From positions 10,076,858 through 10,140,857 of the forward strand of contig RPFO01000213.1 in NCBI GenBank assembly GCA_009746045.1: DNA of 64,000 bases, read 5' to 3'. The stretch is from Mesostigma viride. Taxonomy: Eukaryota > Streptophyta > Mesostigmatophyceae > Mesostigmatales > Mesostigmataceae. The notes beneath the pieces are model-generated. The model had not been told where the DNA came from and ran no database searches. It saw nothing but the letters and a program-made list of their open reading frames with translations. This document shows positions 10,403 to 22,479 of the stretch, in pieces. Numbering within the stretch: the stretch's first letter is position 1; each line of letters begins with the position of its first letter. Position numbers and translations under genes: made by a program.

Positions 10403-11732
10403 CACCACACCATCCAAGGCTGCCTGCCTCCTGTGTGTCTTCCAGGTCCAGACCAGCCTGACCTGGTAGTGTCGTCAGCTTGCGAGCGTTCCCACGTGCC
10501 TACCTATGTGGCTGGCAACATGCGTAAACCCATTCATGCATGCGTGCATGCACGCATGCGACCATATTTGAACATATCTGTCCAGGCCTGCCAAAACATG
10601 ACCATGCAAAGATACACGCAAACTAGCGTACCAGCGGCAAGCATGTGTGCAAATATAAACGGCTGTTCGCCTGCCCCTCTGCCTGCACTTCATCCTGCCT
10701 GTCAGTATGTCTGCCGACACAGGATGCAGGAGGGAGGCCGCCTTCCACAGGCTAATCCCACCAAGGAAATGAAATAAAGCGCATGAAAGCAAAGCAACCA
10801 ACAGCAAGAGGCAAAAGGTTACATAGATGAATGCCACATGCAAGACGTATGGACAACATGACAGTCAAGGCGCCATAATACCCTGAGCATCCATAACATT
10901 GACGCAGTCAGGTGCGGCAATTTATCAATGCAGGTGTTTGCGGCCGTCGAATCCACGGCAGCGGTGCCAGACGGAAGGACAGCACACATCCTAGGTCCCG
11001 CAAAGAATTTCTTCAGCGGCCACCGACAGCACCGGAAAATAAAATTCCAGCAAGAAACGCAACAAATAATAACAAACCCTGACTAGACCTCCATTTTCAA
11101 CCACCCTATCACCCTAAACCAGAACTGCGGCTCACCAGATGCTCCGGAGGTCAAGCAGTATCCAGTTTTCACTTACGCACGTTTCCGCAGTATTCTCACG
11201 GCATTCCCATCGGCAGCTACCTCGGTCCGCCCCAAAAATGCTGTACGATGGAGCCCATGGATGTATCCCGCATTCGACGCCTTTTTGAAGTGATCGCGTC
11301 ACGTAGGCAGCTGTAGGCACACGATTCACACGATTCCGGATAGCCCAGTTTTTCATTCTTTGATCATCGCAATCGGTCGCTATATGCATGACTCCAACCT
11401 CAGCGTGGAGCGATGCAGACTGAGAAATGTAGCAATTATACACATAAGCACGAGATTTTTTCACAGATTTCTTTCTGAAACGATTGTTTTCGCAGCAAGA
11501 ATGGGAAATGCCGTCTCCATAGCTCCACGAGCTGACGACCTCGCCATCATACTAATGAAGTGAGTTGCATGTACTAATTACTCGCGTCGTTAGTGCTTTC
11601 GGATCGGATTTGGTCGGGTACGAATTGTCACTAATCAGTATCACCAGATTTCTCGGGTAAACCGTACTAATGAACCGAAAATTGTCGCTAATTGAGGTGC
11701 CGAAATCACTAAGGAAGTGAGCTGACCCTGTA

Positions 11733-12235
11733 AAGACCAAATGGTGGTGGCACGGAGTACAAAATTAATGGTGGTGGCACGCCGCCATTGTTGTTGTTGT
11801 TGTTGTGTCCCACGCCGCACACAGGTGGAGTACAATTTGGTGGTGGCACGGTGTGCCGGTGCAACGGTGCAACGGTGCAACGGTGCAACGGTGCAACGGT
11901 GCAACGGCCAGTGATTGGCCCGTTGCTGATTTTCTGATATGCAGCCTAGTAAAAATTGGCCGCAAATCTTGTGCCCACGTGCGACCGGACGAATTTGCGG
12001 CCAATTTTTATTAGGCTGCATGTCAGCAAATCAGCAACGGGCCAATCACTGGCCGTTGCACCGTTGCACCGTTGCACCGTTGCACCGTTGCACCGTTGCA
12101 CCGTTGCACCGGCACACCGTGCCACCACCAAATTGTACTCCACCGGTGTGCGGCGTGGGACACAACAACAACAACAACAATGGCGGCGTGCCACCACCAT
12201 TAATTTTATACTCCGTGCCACCACCATTTGGTCTT
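11733..12235. repeat. ~500-bp near-perfect palindrome
   Basis: The two arms are reverse complements about a centre near 11984. Each arm runs, from outside in: AAGACCAAATGGTGGTGGCA, a TTG trinucleotide run, GGAGTACAATTTGGTGGTGG, a CGGTGCAA octamer run, GTGATTGGCCCGTTGCTGAT, and AAAAATTGGCCGCAAAT. The short frames within it are mirror images. No flanking target duplication was recognised, so it could be a foldback element or an integral part of element B. I see nothing codable in 12236-13829. Confidence 0.85.
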
Positions 12236-13829
12236 CACATGTAGGGGATATCGGACAGCACCAGCGCTGTGTATTTTGTTTACTCATGTCGTGTGCTCAA
12301 CCAGCCATCCTTTATTTCCCTATGATGCATGTTTGCGGAATTCTGGCAACCTGCCATGTGGCACATGGCCAAACTCCTCAATGTCAGGGGTGCGAGGGGT
12401 TGTTTGTCAAGAGGATAGACACACGCACATGCTCAACAACTCTTGCTCCAATGCCACTGCCACTAACCCAGAAACTCGGGCACAACCACGCACGATCGCT
12501 AAGCTGCTAGCCAGAATCGCAGTCCTCGCCAAAGTGAGGGATGGGGCACCAGCTAGTTAGGCAGTCTGGTGGCTGAGGACGAGCAGGAGTTGAATGACAT
12601 TTCTGAAGCAAGTAGTCACGGATGGCTTGGAGAAACATGGTGAAGCATGCAAGGGCGTGCATCTCATGCTGACAAGGGCCAGAGCAAGAGCATGAGCACA
12701 AGGCACGTGCCTGTGAAGAGGCCATTGGCCTTGCACTATCTGTTGAAGACAACTGCGGTATGGTGGCCAAGCGGCTCACCGGGGTTGTGCAGTGGCTTCT
12801 TCATGCTAGGTATGATGGCGGCCAAGTGCAGTCCTTTGGTGGCACATTTCAAGCCGGCAACCTCGAGGTAGCAACTGAGCAGTGTATGAGCTGTCTGGCT
12901 ATGCACCACAGCGCTGGCTGAGGAGATCTAGTCCAACTTGGAAGCTGCATCGCCAGCAACGTGAACCCCTATAACAGAGACAGGGACATGGGGACATCCA
13001 TGGTGATGCAGAGGACCATGTGTGGCAACCTTAGTCAGGCGGGCCGGTTGCCAAGGGATGTGCTGCTACCGAATCAAGGCGCACAAAACACATCGCAGCC
13101 ATGCCGACCGCCAAGATGCCTGGCATGATTAGATTACTACATTGCCAAGCTGAGTTTGCGACTACCGTGCATGCTGTGGGTTTGAACTGATCATGCTAGC
13201 GAACGTGACAGCTGGCAGTTCTTATCAAAGAGACAACCAGCGCAGGCCAGAAATCGGGAGAATCCGGACCATGGTAGCTCGAGCCTGCCGTTATCTTTTC
13301 CGCGTTTTCGAGTCGTTCAGGATGATGAAGATGAATGGTGATGGAAATGTGTATCCTTGTGCATTGAAATTATGGCTGGCTTACGTGTGGAGCGACTAGA
13401 TGACCTAGACGGTGGGGCCGGAAACAGCATGCTTGATCAGGGCGTGTGTTTCTAGCCTAGCTGGCCGGGAGTGTCTAGTGGTGAGCACCATTGCTGCGAT
13501 CGCTCTCCCACCATTTACGAGGAAATACCCGCAAATGGAAAACCACTGAAAAGGTCTAGCTAGTTCTTATGTCTAGTTCTTATGTCTAACAAGCCCCTAC
13601 TTGAAAATTGCCTGAGCATGGCCACATGCACATATATACAGCCATGTCTAGCCACTGTTCATATTCATATATCTTTGTCTATGTGTCACAAAAGTTGTGT
13701 TATATTATCTGTGCAAGGTCTGAACAGTTAGCAACACAGTTGGTGGGAGTTGGCCATACCGTTACAAAAGAACTTTGTCATCCAAGGTTGAGTGATTAGC
13801 TGGAAACTGGCAGGTGTTGCATGGACCAG

Positions 13830-14360
13830 TGAACCCAATGACACTTGATGGACCTGAATTAAGTTTTGTGCAATGTCTGAAATGATGATGATTAACATGC
13901 GCGCTTGTTTTCAGCCTCAACTGAGCACACCTGGCATGGGAAACTGCACTTGGAAATGTGGCGGAAATGCAAAAATCGCACATTTTTTCTCACATTTGGT
14001 AGCGAGCTGTCAATGAATGAAGTACAACGGACCTGAATTTTTGTGCAATGTCTACAATAATGATATTTAATATGCTTGCAAGTTTCCAGCCCCAACTGAG
14101 CACATCTTGTATGAAAACTGTCATGAAATGTGTCTAAAAAACGCGAAAAACGCACATTTTTGCTAGCATTTGGTGGCATTTTGTTACCAAATACAGTACG
14201 ATGGACCTGATTTTTTGTGCCATGTCTACATTTATGATGTGCAATGTGATTGCAAATTTCCAGCCTCGACTGAACACACCTTCTATGGAAACTGCAATGA
14301 GATGTGGTGAAACAGTGCGTTTTTGCTAGCATTTGGTGGCAGTTTGTCACCAAATGAGGT
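13830..14360 (-). repeat. Three diverged ~175-bp satellite copies
   Basis: Three tandem copies, each with a GGACCTGA...TTTTGTGCAATGTCT segment, CAGCCTCAACTGAGCACACC and a CACATTTTTGCTAGCATTTG core. On the minus strand the core reads CAAATGCTAGCAAAAATG, matching the core of the 184-bp array at the other end of element B, so the two arrays are in inverted orientation. Confidence 0.7.
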
Positions 14361-14649
14361 CAGATGACCATGGGACCTGGTGCACAGTTGGTAGACATGA
14401 GCATTAGCCTACCTGCAAATAGCCAGGCCAGGAGCTCTTTATTTGCATACTAAGTGGTATTTGTTTATATTAAAATCTGGAAAGTTGCTAAAAATAGACA
14501 TGCCAAAAATAGACCAACCGATGTCGGAAAATTCTGGAAAGTCAAATTCCTTCTACTGGTGTCCTGGACATGCTGCCTACCAATATCTAGCATGTTTGGA
14601 CTCAATTTGCTCCATGTAGGGCTTATAAGGGCATTTTTTGGCACTTTCA

Positions 14650-15565
14650 TACCGTTGTGGAGGTGGCACGGTGGCACGGTGGCATGGTGGCTCCATGGAT
14701 AACAATTGCATGTGCAAAGGTGTGTTCTGATCAGGCACTCCGCAAAGGTGAAAACCATTTGCGTTCAGTGCCGGGCCGCGGAAAACGCGGAAAAACGGAA
14801 AGGTGTGTGTTTATATGCAATTTGAGGTGCAACGGTGCAACGGTGCAACGGTGCCACGGTGCCACGGTGGCACGGTGGCACGGTGGCACGGTGGCACGAT
14901 GCCACGATGCAACGGTGTCATGAGCATGTCTAGGTAACCCTTGCATGACCCAAATGTTACCCTTGATAAATCCCAATGGATAACCATTGTATGTGCAAAT
15001 ATGTGTACGTGTTTATATGCAACTTTTGAGGTGGCACAGTGGCACGGTGGCACGCTGGCACGATGCCACGGTGCCATGGTGTCATGAGCATCTAGGTAAC
15101 CCTTGCATGACCCATCCACCTACATAAAACCCATGGATAACAATTGCATGTGCTTAAAGGTGTGTGTTTATATGCAATTTGAGGTGCAACGGTGCAACGG
15201 TGCAACGGTGCAACGGTGCCACGGTGCCACGGTGGCACGTGGCACGATGCCACGATGCAACGGTGTCATGAGCATGTCTAGGTAACCCTTGCATGACCCA
15301 TTACCCTTGATAAATCCCAATGGATAACCATTGTATGTGCAAAGGTGTGTGTTTATATGCAATTTGAGGTGCAACGGTGCAACGGTGCAACGGTGCAACG
15401 GCGCCACGGTGGCACGGTGTCATGAGCATCTAGGTAACCCTTGCATGACCCATCCACCTACATAAATCCCATGGATAACAATTGCATGTGCAAAGGTGTG
15501 TGCATATATGCAATTTGAGGTGCAACGGTGCAACGGTGCAACGGTGCAACGGTGCCACGGCCGCC
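14650..15565 (+). repeat. CGGTGCAA/GGTGGCAC octamer arrays in ~175-bp units
   Basis: About five units, each made of a TTTATATGCAATTTGAGGTG lead-in, a run of 8-bp repeats (CGGTGCAA then CGGTGCCA/GGTGGCAC), and a tail with GTCATGAGCATCTAGGTAAC and CCCTTGCATGACCCAT. The octamer is the reverse complement of the CACCGTTG runs near the left end of element B. 15566-15680 is the right terminal region with the TIR. Confidence 0.85.
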
Positions 15566-15683
15566 GCCGAACTTTTTTTTCCTCAAAGACTTTAGTTGAA
15601 ACTTTAAATGCATGAAAATGCAACTTTCAAAACTGAAGTACAATTTGAAAAATGTAGTACAATTCCAGGTGTGCATGGGGATA

Positions 15684-16463
15684 GTACAGATCCTTGATGA
15701 CGCTTGCGCATTACAACATTATTAGTCGATGCAGCGTTCAGTGCCAGTTGCATGGCAAGGTATGTGTGACCAAAGCATCTGGACTAGCTATGTGGAAAGC
15801 GGGTGTTGGCAGTGACCAAATCGCATGTCGTAAGCAAATCAGCAAAAATATTTCAGTGTTGGCATTGGAGACCGTACCGTTGGGGGCGTGCTGACATCCG
15901 CCAGTACGGGTCCGGTGGTAGCGTTGCGTTGGCGTCCAGTAGCAGAGCGAGGTAGTTGCGACCAGGGGTGCCGTTCGCCAGGTTCTCCAGCGCAGCAAAG
16001 AAGTCCTTGCGATCTTGTGCTGGGTGGCCGGAGTGGGGCCGGGTGTGTAACCGCTGCCCACCGTCAGGGCGTAGGTCGAGTGGCCCTCCACCGAATGGAA
16101 GGTGGCCACAAGGAGCCGAGCGTTGACCAGCTGGGGTTCGCCCATGCATGTCGTACGGCGAGCGGGGAGCAGAGCAGACCGACGCCCCCGTTCCGGCCGG
16201 TGCCGTCGCCGCCTCCGTAATAGAACCGCCAGCCGTCGATGTCGTCAGCAGCAAGGGCAGTCGGTCCGCGGGCCGATGCAGTGCGCCTGTGTTCTTGGAT
16301 TCCCAGGATGGCGATATTATTGTCGATGCAGAAACCAATAAGATTGGAGACTCGATGGCACTGACAGTCGTTGCTGCGCAGGCAGTGACAGCGGTCAGCG
16401 TCGGGCTGGAGCGTGCGGGCGTTGAAGGTGGCGACGACCAAGCTAGGGCGCGCGTTGACCGAA
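15684..16463 (-). pseudogene. LINE A: N-terminal endonuclease domain
   Basis: The minus strand reads VVATFNARTLQPDADR (start of the endonuclease fold), IGFCIDNNIAILGIQEHR with the catalytic-type QEHR, WRFYYGGGDGTGRNGGVGLL, then after a frameshift ALTVGSGYTPGP and YLALLLDANATLP with the D-x-N pair. After another shift comes FADLLTTCDLVTANTRF with the NTRF motif. The domain is then cut by element B at 15680. Its remaining motif, SDHRIV, lies at about 7845 in the same frame. Confidence 0.75.
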
Positions 16464-16470
16464 AAGCGGG

Positions 16471-17145
16471 ATCCATGGGTTTCCTTGCTTGCTTTTCATG
16501 CATCACCACATGACATCAAGTTTATTACAATAAGTGTGCTAGCATCAAAGGTGGAACATCACTGACTAGTCAACCGGCTGGCCCTTAGGCCACCCGTATG
16601 ATATAGGGAAACCACACTGCAGCGCACAAGGCTGGCGCCCTCCGGCCATGCCCTTGTACCCCCAAAAAACAGCATTGCCAGGGTGGGTGGGTGGGAGGCC
16701 AAAAACTGCTTCCCGCAAACGGGGAAGCCACCCTTAAGCAGAATCCACCAGGGCTGCCTACGTTGGCCGACCGAAAAGCGGTGCCGCGCCTTCATTTCTA
16801 AGGCGCCGCGCCAACTTCAGTATTGCACTAGTATCGCACTAGTAGCAGCCCGTGTATCTGCCAGCGTACACTTTGTTGGACTACAACAAGACTGTTGTAC
16901 GGCAACGCATTCCCAGCTCGCTCAGATTCCACAGATAAATTGAGCAAGAGCTCAGCAAATCCATGGGTTTCCTTGCTTGCTTTTCATGCATCACCACATG
17001 ACATCAAGTTTATTACAATAAGTGTGCTAGCATCAAAGGTGGAACATCACTGACTAGTCAACCGGCTGGCCCTTAGGCCACCCGTATGATAGGGAAACCA
17101 CACTGCAGCACAAGGCTGGCCCCCTCTGGCCATGCCCTTGTACCC
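16471..17145 (-). repeat. Dispersed repeat X-R1-X
   Basis: Segment X (16471-16662) is directly repeated at 16959-17145. Between them is R1 (16701-16958), present again at 41889-42152. On the minus strand X contains GTAATAAACTTGATG, which resembles a polyadenylation region, so X-R1 may be the end of a retroelement. No coding sequence was recognised. Confidence 0.65.
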
Positions 17146-18009
17146 GCACCTCCTACAATGTGGGTGGTTTTACCGGATTAGGATACATTTGCACGGCTTC
17201 AAATGTATCCTAAATGCACCATTGGCAAACATGGTTTCTGGACATGGTCGATATCATTAATATGTTTGGCAAGCATAATATGATCATGCTTGCCAAAGAT
17301 GTTGTCTCTTTTCATATTTCACACATATATTATCGGCCTCGGCGTGCCATGCTTCCACGTTTGTTGTCTCTTTTCATATATTGTGAATATGATCAATAAA
17401 ATTCCAAACATGACCATGTTGGAGACTTCAAGTGGAGCATCATGATTACTGTTTTCACTATTACGTAACCCATGGTTCATGTTAACATGGCATAATGAGC
17501 AATCCTATTGACCCCATGACTAATGGTGAAGTTAATAAAGTTACATCGTGGCACGTCACTATAGCATCAAGTTGCATCATTGTGCATAAAGTAGTTTAGC
17601 ACTGAGTTGGCATGCCAACACCAGGTACACTAAATAAATTAAAACCAGAATTGATAAACAACCCAGTATCCAAATACAGTATCCATATATATGCAGGTCG
17701 TACTACAGGTACAGCCACGGCTGCCACGCGGCTTCTGCAGCGATCACGCTCTTTCTCCTAGACAATTGCTCTACTGGTCCCTACAGGTCGGTCGACTTGG
17801 ACCATGATGCGTCAAGAACAGTTAATTGACCGACTTAAACAAGATGTTTGTCTACATGCAGCTGTCTGCACCTAACTAACGCGAAACCGCGTGCTACCAA
17901 ATATAGGGGCAAATGCATGAGTAACACATGTCAACGCACAACCGGTGGAAATCACGCGATACCAACCGCGGCAACAGTGGTGTGAACATAGCGGGCACTG
18001 ACATGCAAA

Positions 18010-18440
18010 AAAGCACCAGCAGCGGCATCAGTAGCAAATTGTAGTAGCGGAACAATAGCCACTACATCAATGCAACAACACATCAGCCCAGCAACACAGC
18101 AGCAGCATGACCGTAGCACAGCAGCAGCACAACTGTAGCACATCAACACGGCCGCATAGCAGGAGCACAAGTCAGCGCAGCAGCAACTTAGTATGCCGAT
18201 TCCTGAATTTCCTATCAGTGGACTATAGTCCATTGATAGGAAATTCACTAATAGGCAGTACTAGCTCAGCAGCACGGCAGCAATGCAGCAGTGCATCAAC
18301 ACAGCAGCACGACAGCAATACATCAGCGGCACGGCAGCAATGCAGCAACACATCAGCACAATAGCACAGCAGCAGTACGGCAGCAATGCAGCAGCAATAG
18401 CATGGCAGCACAGCAGCAGCAGCAGCACATGAGCAGCTCA
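18010..18440 (+). repeat. Imperfect CAG/CAR tract with an ~80-bp palindrome
   Basis: A loose run of CAGCAGCAC, CAGCAACA and related trinucleotides. Inside it, 18193-18272 is an imperfect palindrome with arms TTTCCTATCAGTGGACTATA and its near complement. No coding potential beyond repeat-encoded Cys/Ser runs. Confidence 0.75.
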
Positions 18441-18463
18441 ATGACAACAACGCTGCTTGCGCT

Positions 18464-20969
18464 TCAGCAGTCGTCGTCGTCGTCATCGTCATCGGCAAGG
18501 ATGAGCGCTCGCTTCCGACGCCGGGAGGCGCCTGCGTTGTTGTTCTCCGCCACAACGTCGCTGGGTGGAACCATCTCGCGCAATCGAGCCTCGGCCAGGG
18601 TGATATCCGGCGCTTGCAACGCAGGGACGACCACACCGGGGCACCCGCAGATCTGTGCCTCCAGCTCGTGGAGAGGCACGCAAGAAACCGCGTCCTCCTC
18701 CCAACGGGCACCCCAGTACATGGCTACCATGTCGTTTTGCGTGTCGACAACAGCGACACGACCATGGTACCTGCCGTCCCGGCTTTCGGTGCGACCGTCC
18801 GCGGATGTCACACGCTCCGACGCCCAATGACACACGACTTGCCCTACGAGGTTGCGGCTGCCACTCTTGACCTGCAGCGTTACGCCTTCCCAGCATGCCT
18901 TCGCCATGCCGACGATGCCCTTCGAGCATTCAGCATCTTGCCACTTCACGACCGGGTGTTCCGCGTCATAGGGCACCTCCTTCAGCGCCTTTAGGCACTC
19001 CTTGGTGAGCTTTTCGTTCGCACCCAAGGAGACTCCATGGGGCGGCTGACCTCGCTTGCCCACCACTTGTGTCAAGACGAGGTCTGAGGCGGTGATGATC
19101 ACCGTGTGCGCCGCAGTGGTTGGCGGATGGGGCCATTGCGCAATGTCTGTATTCCACGGGTGCCACGTGTCATGCAAATGCTTAGCGCGGTATACAAAGA
19201 GCTCAATAGAAGGTTGGCCGCCATCCTCCTTCGCAACCACCTCCTTGATGATGCCAACGAGGACTGGAGTCCACGTGAGCTTCGAGTTGCAGAGAATACC
19301 AGCTGAAGGGTGCCAGTATAGAACAGCGGAGCCTTTCTCAACGCCTTGCATGCGCTTCAAGTAAGCGACCTTGGCTGCCATGGCCCTGTCTTCTGCCGCC
19401 CATTCCTGCTGTGTGTGGCCATCATGACGAACTCGGTCTACCAGCGGGGTGACGCGCACCGCCTCTGCGTCGACCAACGCCATGAAGTGCTCTTCTTGCG
19501 TCGGTGGTGGTTCAGGCGCTGCATCGTGCTCACGCAGGGCGGAGATGTCCGCGCGAGATGGCCACGGCAAAGGGCGCCACTCCTCAGGCACCTCCTCAGG
19601 GGCATGTGGGACTTGACTTGCGAAAAAAGGCCTTGTTTGGCTTGATGGTGTCGGGCGGAAAGTACCACTGCCAGATGCCATGGGGCAACTTCTCGACCCT
19701 TGTTTTGATCGACTCCAGCTCCTTCCCCAGAAACTCCATGTTCAATGGTGCGAAGGCTGGGGTGTCCTGCAACATCGGAATGCGGTCTGGATCCACAAGT
19801 CGGACGCCAAACAGCGGCCGCCCCTCCGCATCAAACCTGTATGGCTGTGTCATCGCCTTCCCGCACCGTGGCGCGCCTTCCTGTCGAGTCCCCGCGGGCT
19901 GCCACGGCGTCTTTTGGGACTCCGTGGTCCGGTAGGACAACCAGGTCTCTGTGTTGCCCTGTACCTGGAAGAAGACGGCGTGGTGCACCTTCATTGAGCG
20001 ACCGCGTTTTTCAGGCACCGGCTGTGCCGCTCCGCCGCTCCGCCGCTCCGCCGCCCGCCGGCTGCGCCGCCGGCCCGCCGCGCGCCGGCTGCCCCGCCCC
20101 GTAGCCCGTCGACAGGCTGCCCCGCCCCGCCGCATGCCAGCTGCGCCGGCCCGCCGCCCACGCGCGCCGGCAGCGCCGTTGGCCCCCGCGCGCCGACGGC
20201 CCTGCCCCGCCGCCCGTTGACAGCCCCGCCCCGCCGCATGCCAGCTGCGCCGGCCCGCCGCCCATGCGCGCCGGCAGCGCCGCTGGCCCCCCGCGCGCCG
20301 ACGGCCCTGCCCCGCCGCCCGTCGACTGCCCCGCCCCGCCGCCCGTCGACAGCCCTGCCCCGCCGCATGCAGGCTGCGCCGCCGCTGCCACCTCGCTGCG
20401 CGCTGGCTGCGCCACCTCGCCGCCCGCCGACGGCGCCGCCCCGCCGCGCACCGGCTGCCCCGCCCCGCCGCCTGTCGACTGCCCCGCCCCGCCGCATGCC
20501 AGCTGCGCCGGCCCGCCGCCCACGCGCGCCGGCAGCGCCGCTGGCCCCCCGCGCGCTGACGGCCCTGCCCCGCCGCCCGTCGACTGCCCCGCCCCGCCGC
20601 CCGTCGACAGCCCCGACCCACCGCATGCCAGGTGCGCCGGCCCGCCGCCCGCGCGCGCCGGCAGCGCCGCTGGCCCCCGCGCGCCGACGGCCCTGCCCCG
20701 CCGCCCGTCAACAGCCCTGCCCCGACGCCCGTCGACAGCCCCGCCCCGCCGCATGCCAGCTGCGCCGGCCCGCTGCCCACGCGCGCCGGCAGCGCCGCTG
20801 GCCCTGCCCCGCCGCCCGTCGACTGCCCCGCCCCGCCGCCCGTCGACAGCCCTGCCCCGCCGCATGCCAGGTGCGCCGGCCCGCCGCCCGCGCGCACCGG
20901 CAGCGCCGCTGGCCCCCGCGCGCCGACGGCCCTGCCCCGCCGCCCGTCGACAGCCCCGCCCCGCCGCAT
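18464..20969 (-). CDS. D1: element-encoded protein, Tudor-like C-terminus (frameshifted)
   Basis: Minus-strand frame. The upstream part (20969 to about 20030) is a low-complexity Gly/Arg/Ala tract translated from a minisatellite. The conserved part starts around EKRGRSMKVHHAVFF (ATG at 19994-19992) and includes KTPWQPAG and GRPLFGVRLVD. One frameshift lies in a T6 run near 19640. It continues to a W-rich middle (TWHPWNTDIAQWPHP) and a Tudor-like segment YHGRVAVVDTQNDMVAMYWG, with LHELEAQICGCP near residue 340 of the second frame. It ends in nine Asp and a Cys. The protein in element C (53185-54942) aligns in order across the same blocks. Function is unknown; a chromatin-reader role is only suggested by the Tudor-like part and acidic tail. 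The start is uncertain. Confidence 0.6.
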
Positions 20970-21010
20970 GCCAGCTGCGCCGGCCGGCCGCCCATGCGCG
21001 CCATGCGCTT
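20020..21010 (-). repeat. GC-rich minisatellite encoding the D1 N-terminal tract
   Basis: Tandem units built from CCCCGCCGCCCGTCGAC, GCATGCCAGCTGCGCCGGCC and CGCGCGCCGGCAGCGCCG blocks, in variable order. The array is open in all three minus frames and in plus frames, so which frame is used cannot be told from openness alone. I see no gene in 21011-22090. Confidence 0.85.
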
Positions 21011-22094
21011 CGCAGGTCCATTGGGATCATGAGGCCTGCGCAGAATCTCACCTCGGAGGCCCGTGCTACTTCTAGTAAGATGCTTGCATTTTCAATGCGT
21101 CACCTATATGCAGGCATAGAGGGTGGTACATGGCGCTAGACTCATCAAGGGATAGGAGCCATGCCCTCAGCAATTACTCACCTCCTGGCCCTTGCTGTTG
21201 CGGTCTCGGATGAAGATGATGGTCTACACGCCGCCGCATGCAAACAAGGAATGAGAGACAAAGCCGTGCGAGGCCAATATGGGCACAGTGAGAGAAACAA
21301 GTCGACGCGAACCTACATCACGAGTGTCAGCGAAGGGGACCCATGGGAGAAGTCTCCCTCCCATGGTATCATTCACGGACACACGCAGCGGCCATGGGAA
21401 CAGCCAAAACAGCAGGTTCACACACGCAAGGGCAACGACCTGCAGTGCCTGACCAGCATGTCGGTCAGTTGTGATTGGCAAGGCAGAGCCACACACACCA
21501 GGTACACGCTGCATGGGCAGGGAAGACGCTCTTACATGAGAAAAAGCGAGGAAACGTGCGCGAGAAGGATATTAAGAGCGATCCGCGCTAGAAGGATGCT
21601 ACAATAGCATCATATATTCAAGAATTAGCAAAGAAAGATGTAGAAAAGAGACAAAAGAAAGAAATACGAGAGAAAGCAAAGACAGGGAGCTGCCAAACAG
21701 GGCAGACAAAAGGTTACGAGCGGCAAGAGTTGTGAACGCTGCACTTGATTGCTTTCTCTGACTTGTCAACTGCGAAGAGTGACTGACTTACCTCTCTGGA
21801 AATGGTATGCTCAGCATCCCATGGTAATGAAATGGTGAGCTATGCTGTCAGACATGCCTATATAACATAGCTACCCTAGGGTCCTAATACAAAACTAGAA
21901 ATCAAACCATACCGTGAGTTTCCCGGCTCGCACGGCCTCCTCCCTTTGTGCCGACGCCTGCAAACACAACGGGCCGTGGAGGAGGGTGGAAAGGTGGGCA
22001 AGTGTGGAGGAGTTTGGGGGGGACCGGGTTGAGCAGCGGTGGGGGAAAGATGTGCCGGTCATGATGTTGTCAACTACAGCTGTTGTATCGTGAT

Positions 22095-22420
22095 TCACCT
22101 TCAATAAGTCTACTGTTCTACATCCGGTGGTGGATGGACACAAGCAATAAAGGCCCCGCCCACAACTCAGATTTCTTTAGAAAATCTACTGATCTACATT
22201 CGATGGCGCCTTCACAGAAGCAGGAAACTCCGCCCACCGGTCAAATGTGACGCCCAACAAAGCCCCAACTTATTTCTTCAAGAAGTATACTGTTTTACAT
22301 CCGGTAGTGCTTGGACAGAAGCAATATATAATAATATAAAGCCCGCCCACAAATCGGATTTCTTTACGAAAAACCTGTTTTACATTCGATGGGGTCTTGA
22401 CAGATTCAAGCAGCAATACT
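22095..22420 (+). repeat. Four diverged ~100-bp repeats
   Basis: Units share TCTACTGNTCTACATYCG, GGACAGAAGCAATA-type segments and CCCGCCCACAA. They immediately precede the octamer array. Confidence 0.55.
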
Positions 22421-22479
22421 CGTTTCTACCTGCGTGCGACTGCAGCGGCCGAGTGCTGCAACTTGCCTTCACGTCCCAG

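Noticed and set aside
12228-13400. Possible exons between the element B palindrome and the right satellite
   Set aside because: Only short frames with no motif, no consistent splice sites and no match to C1/D1 proteins.
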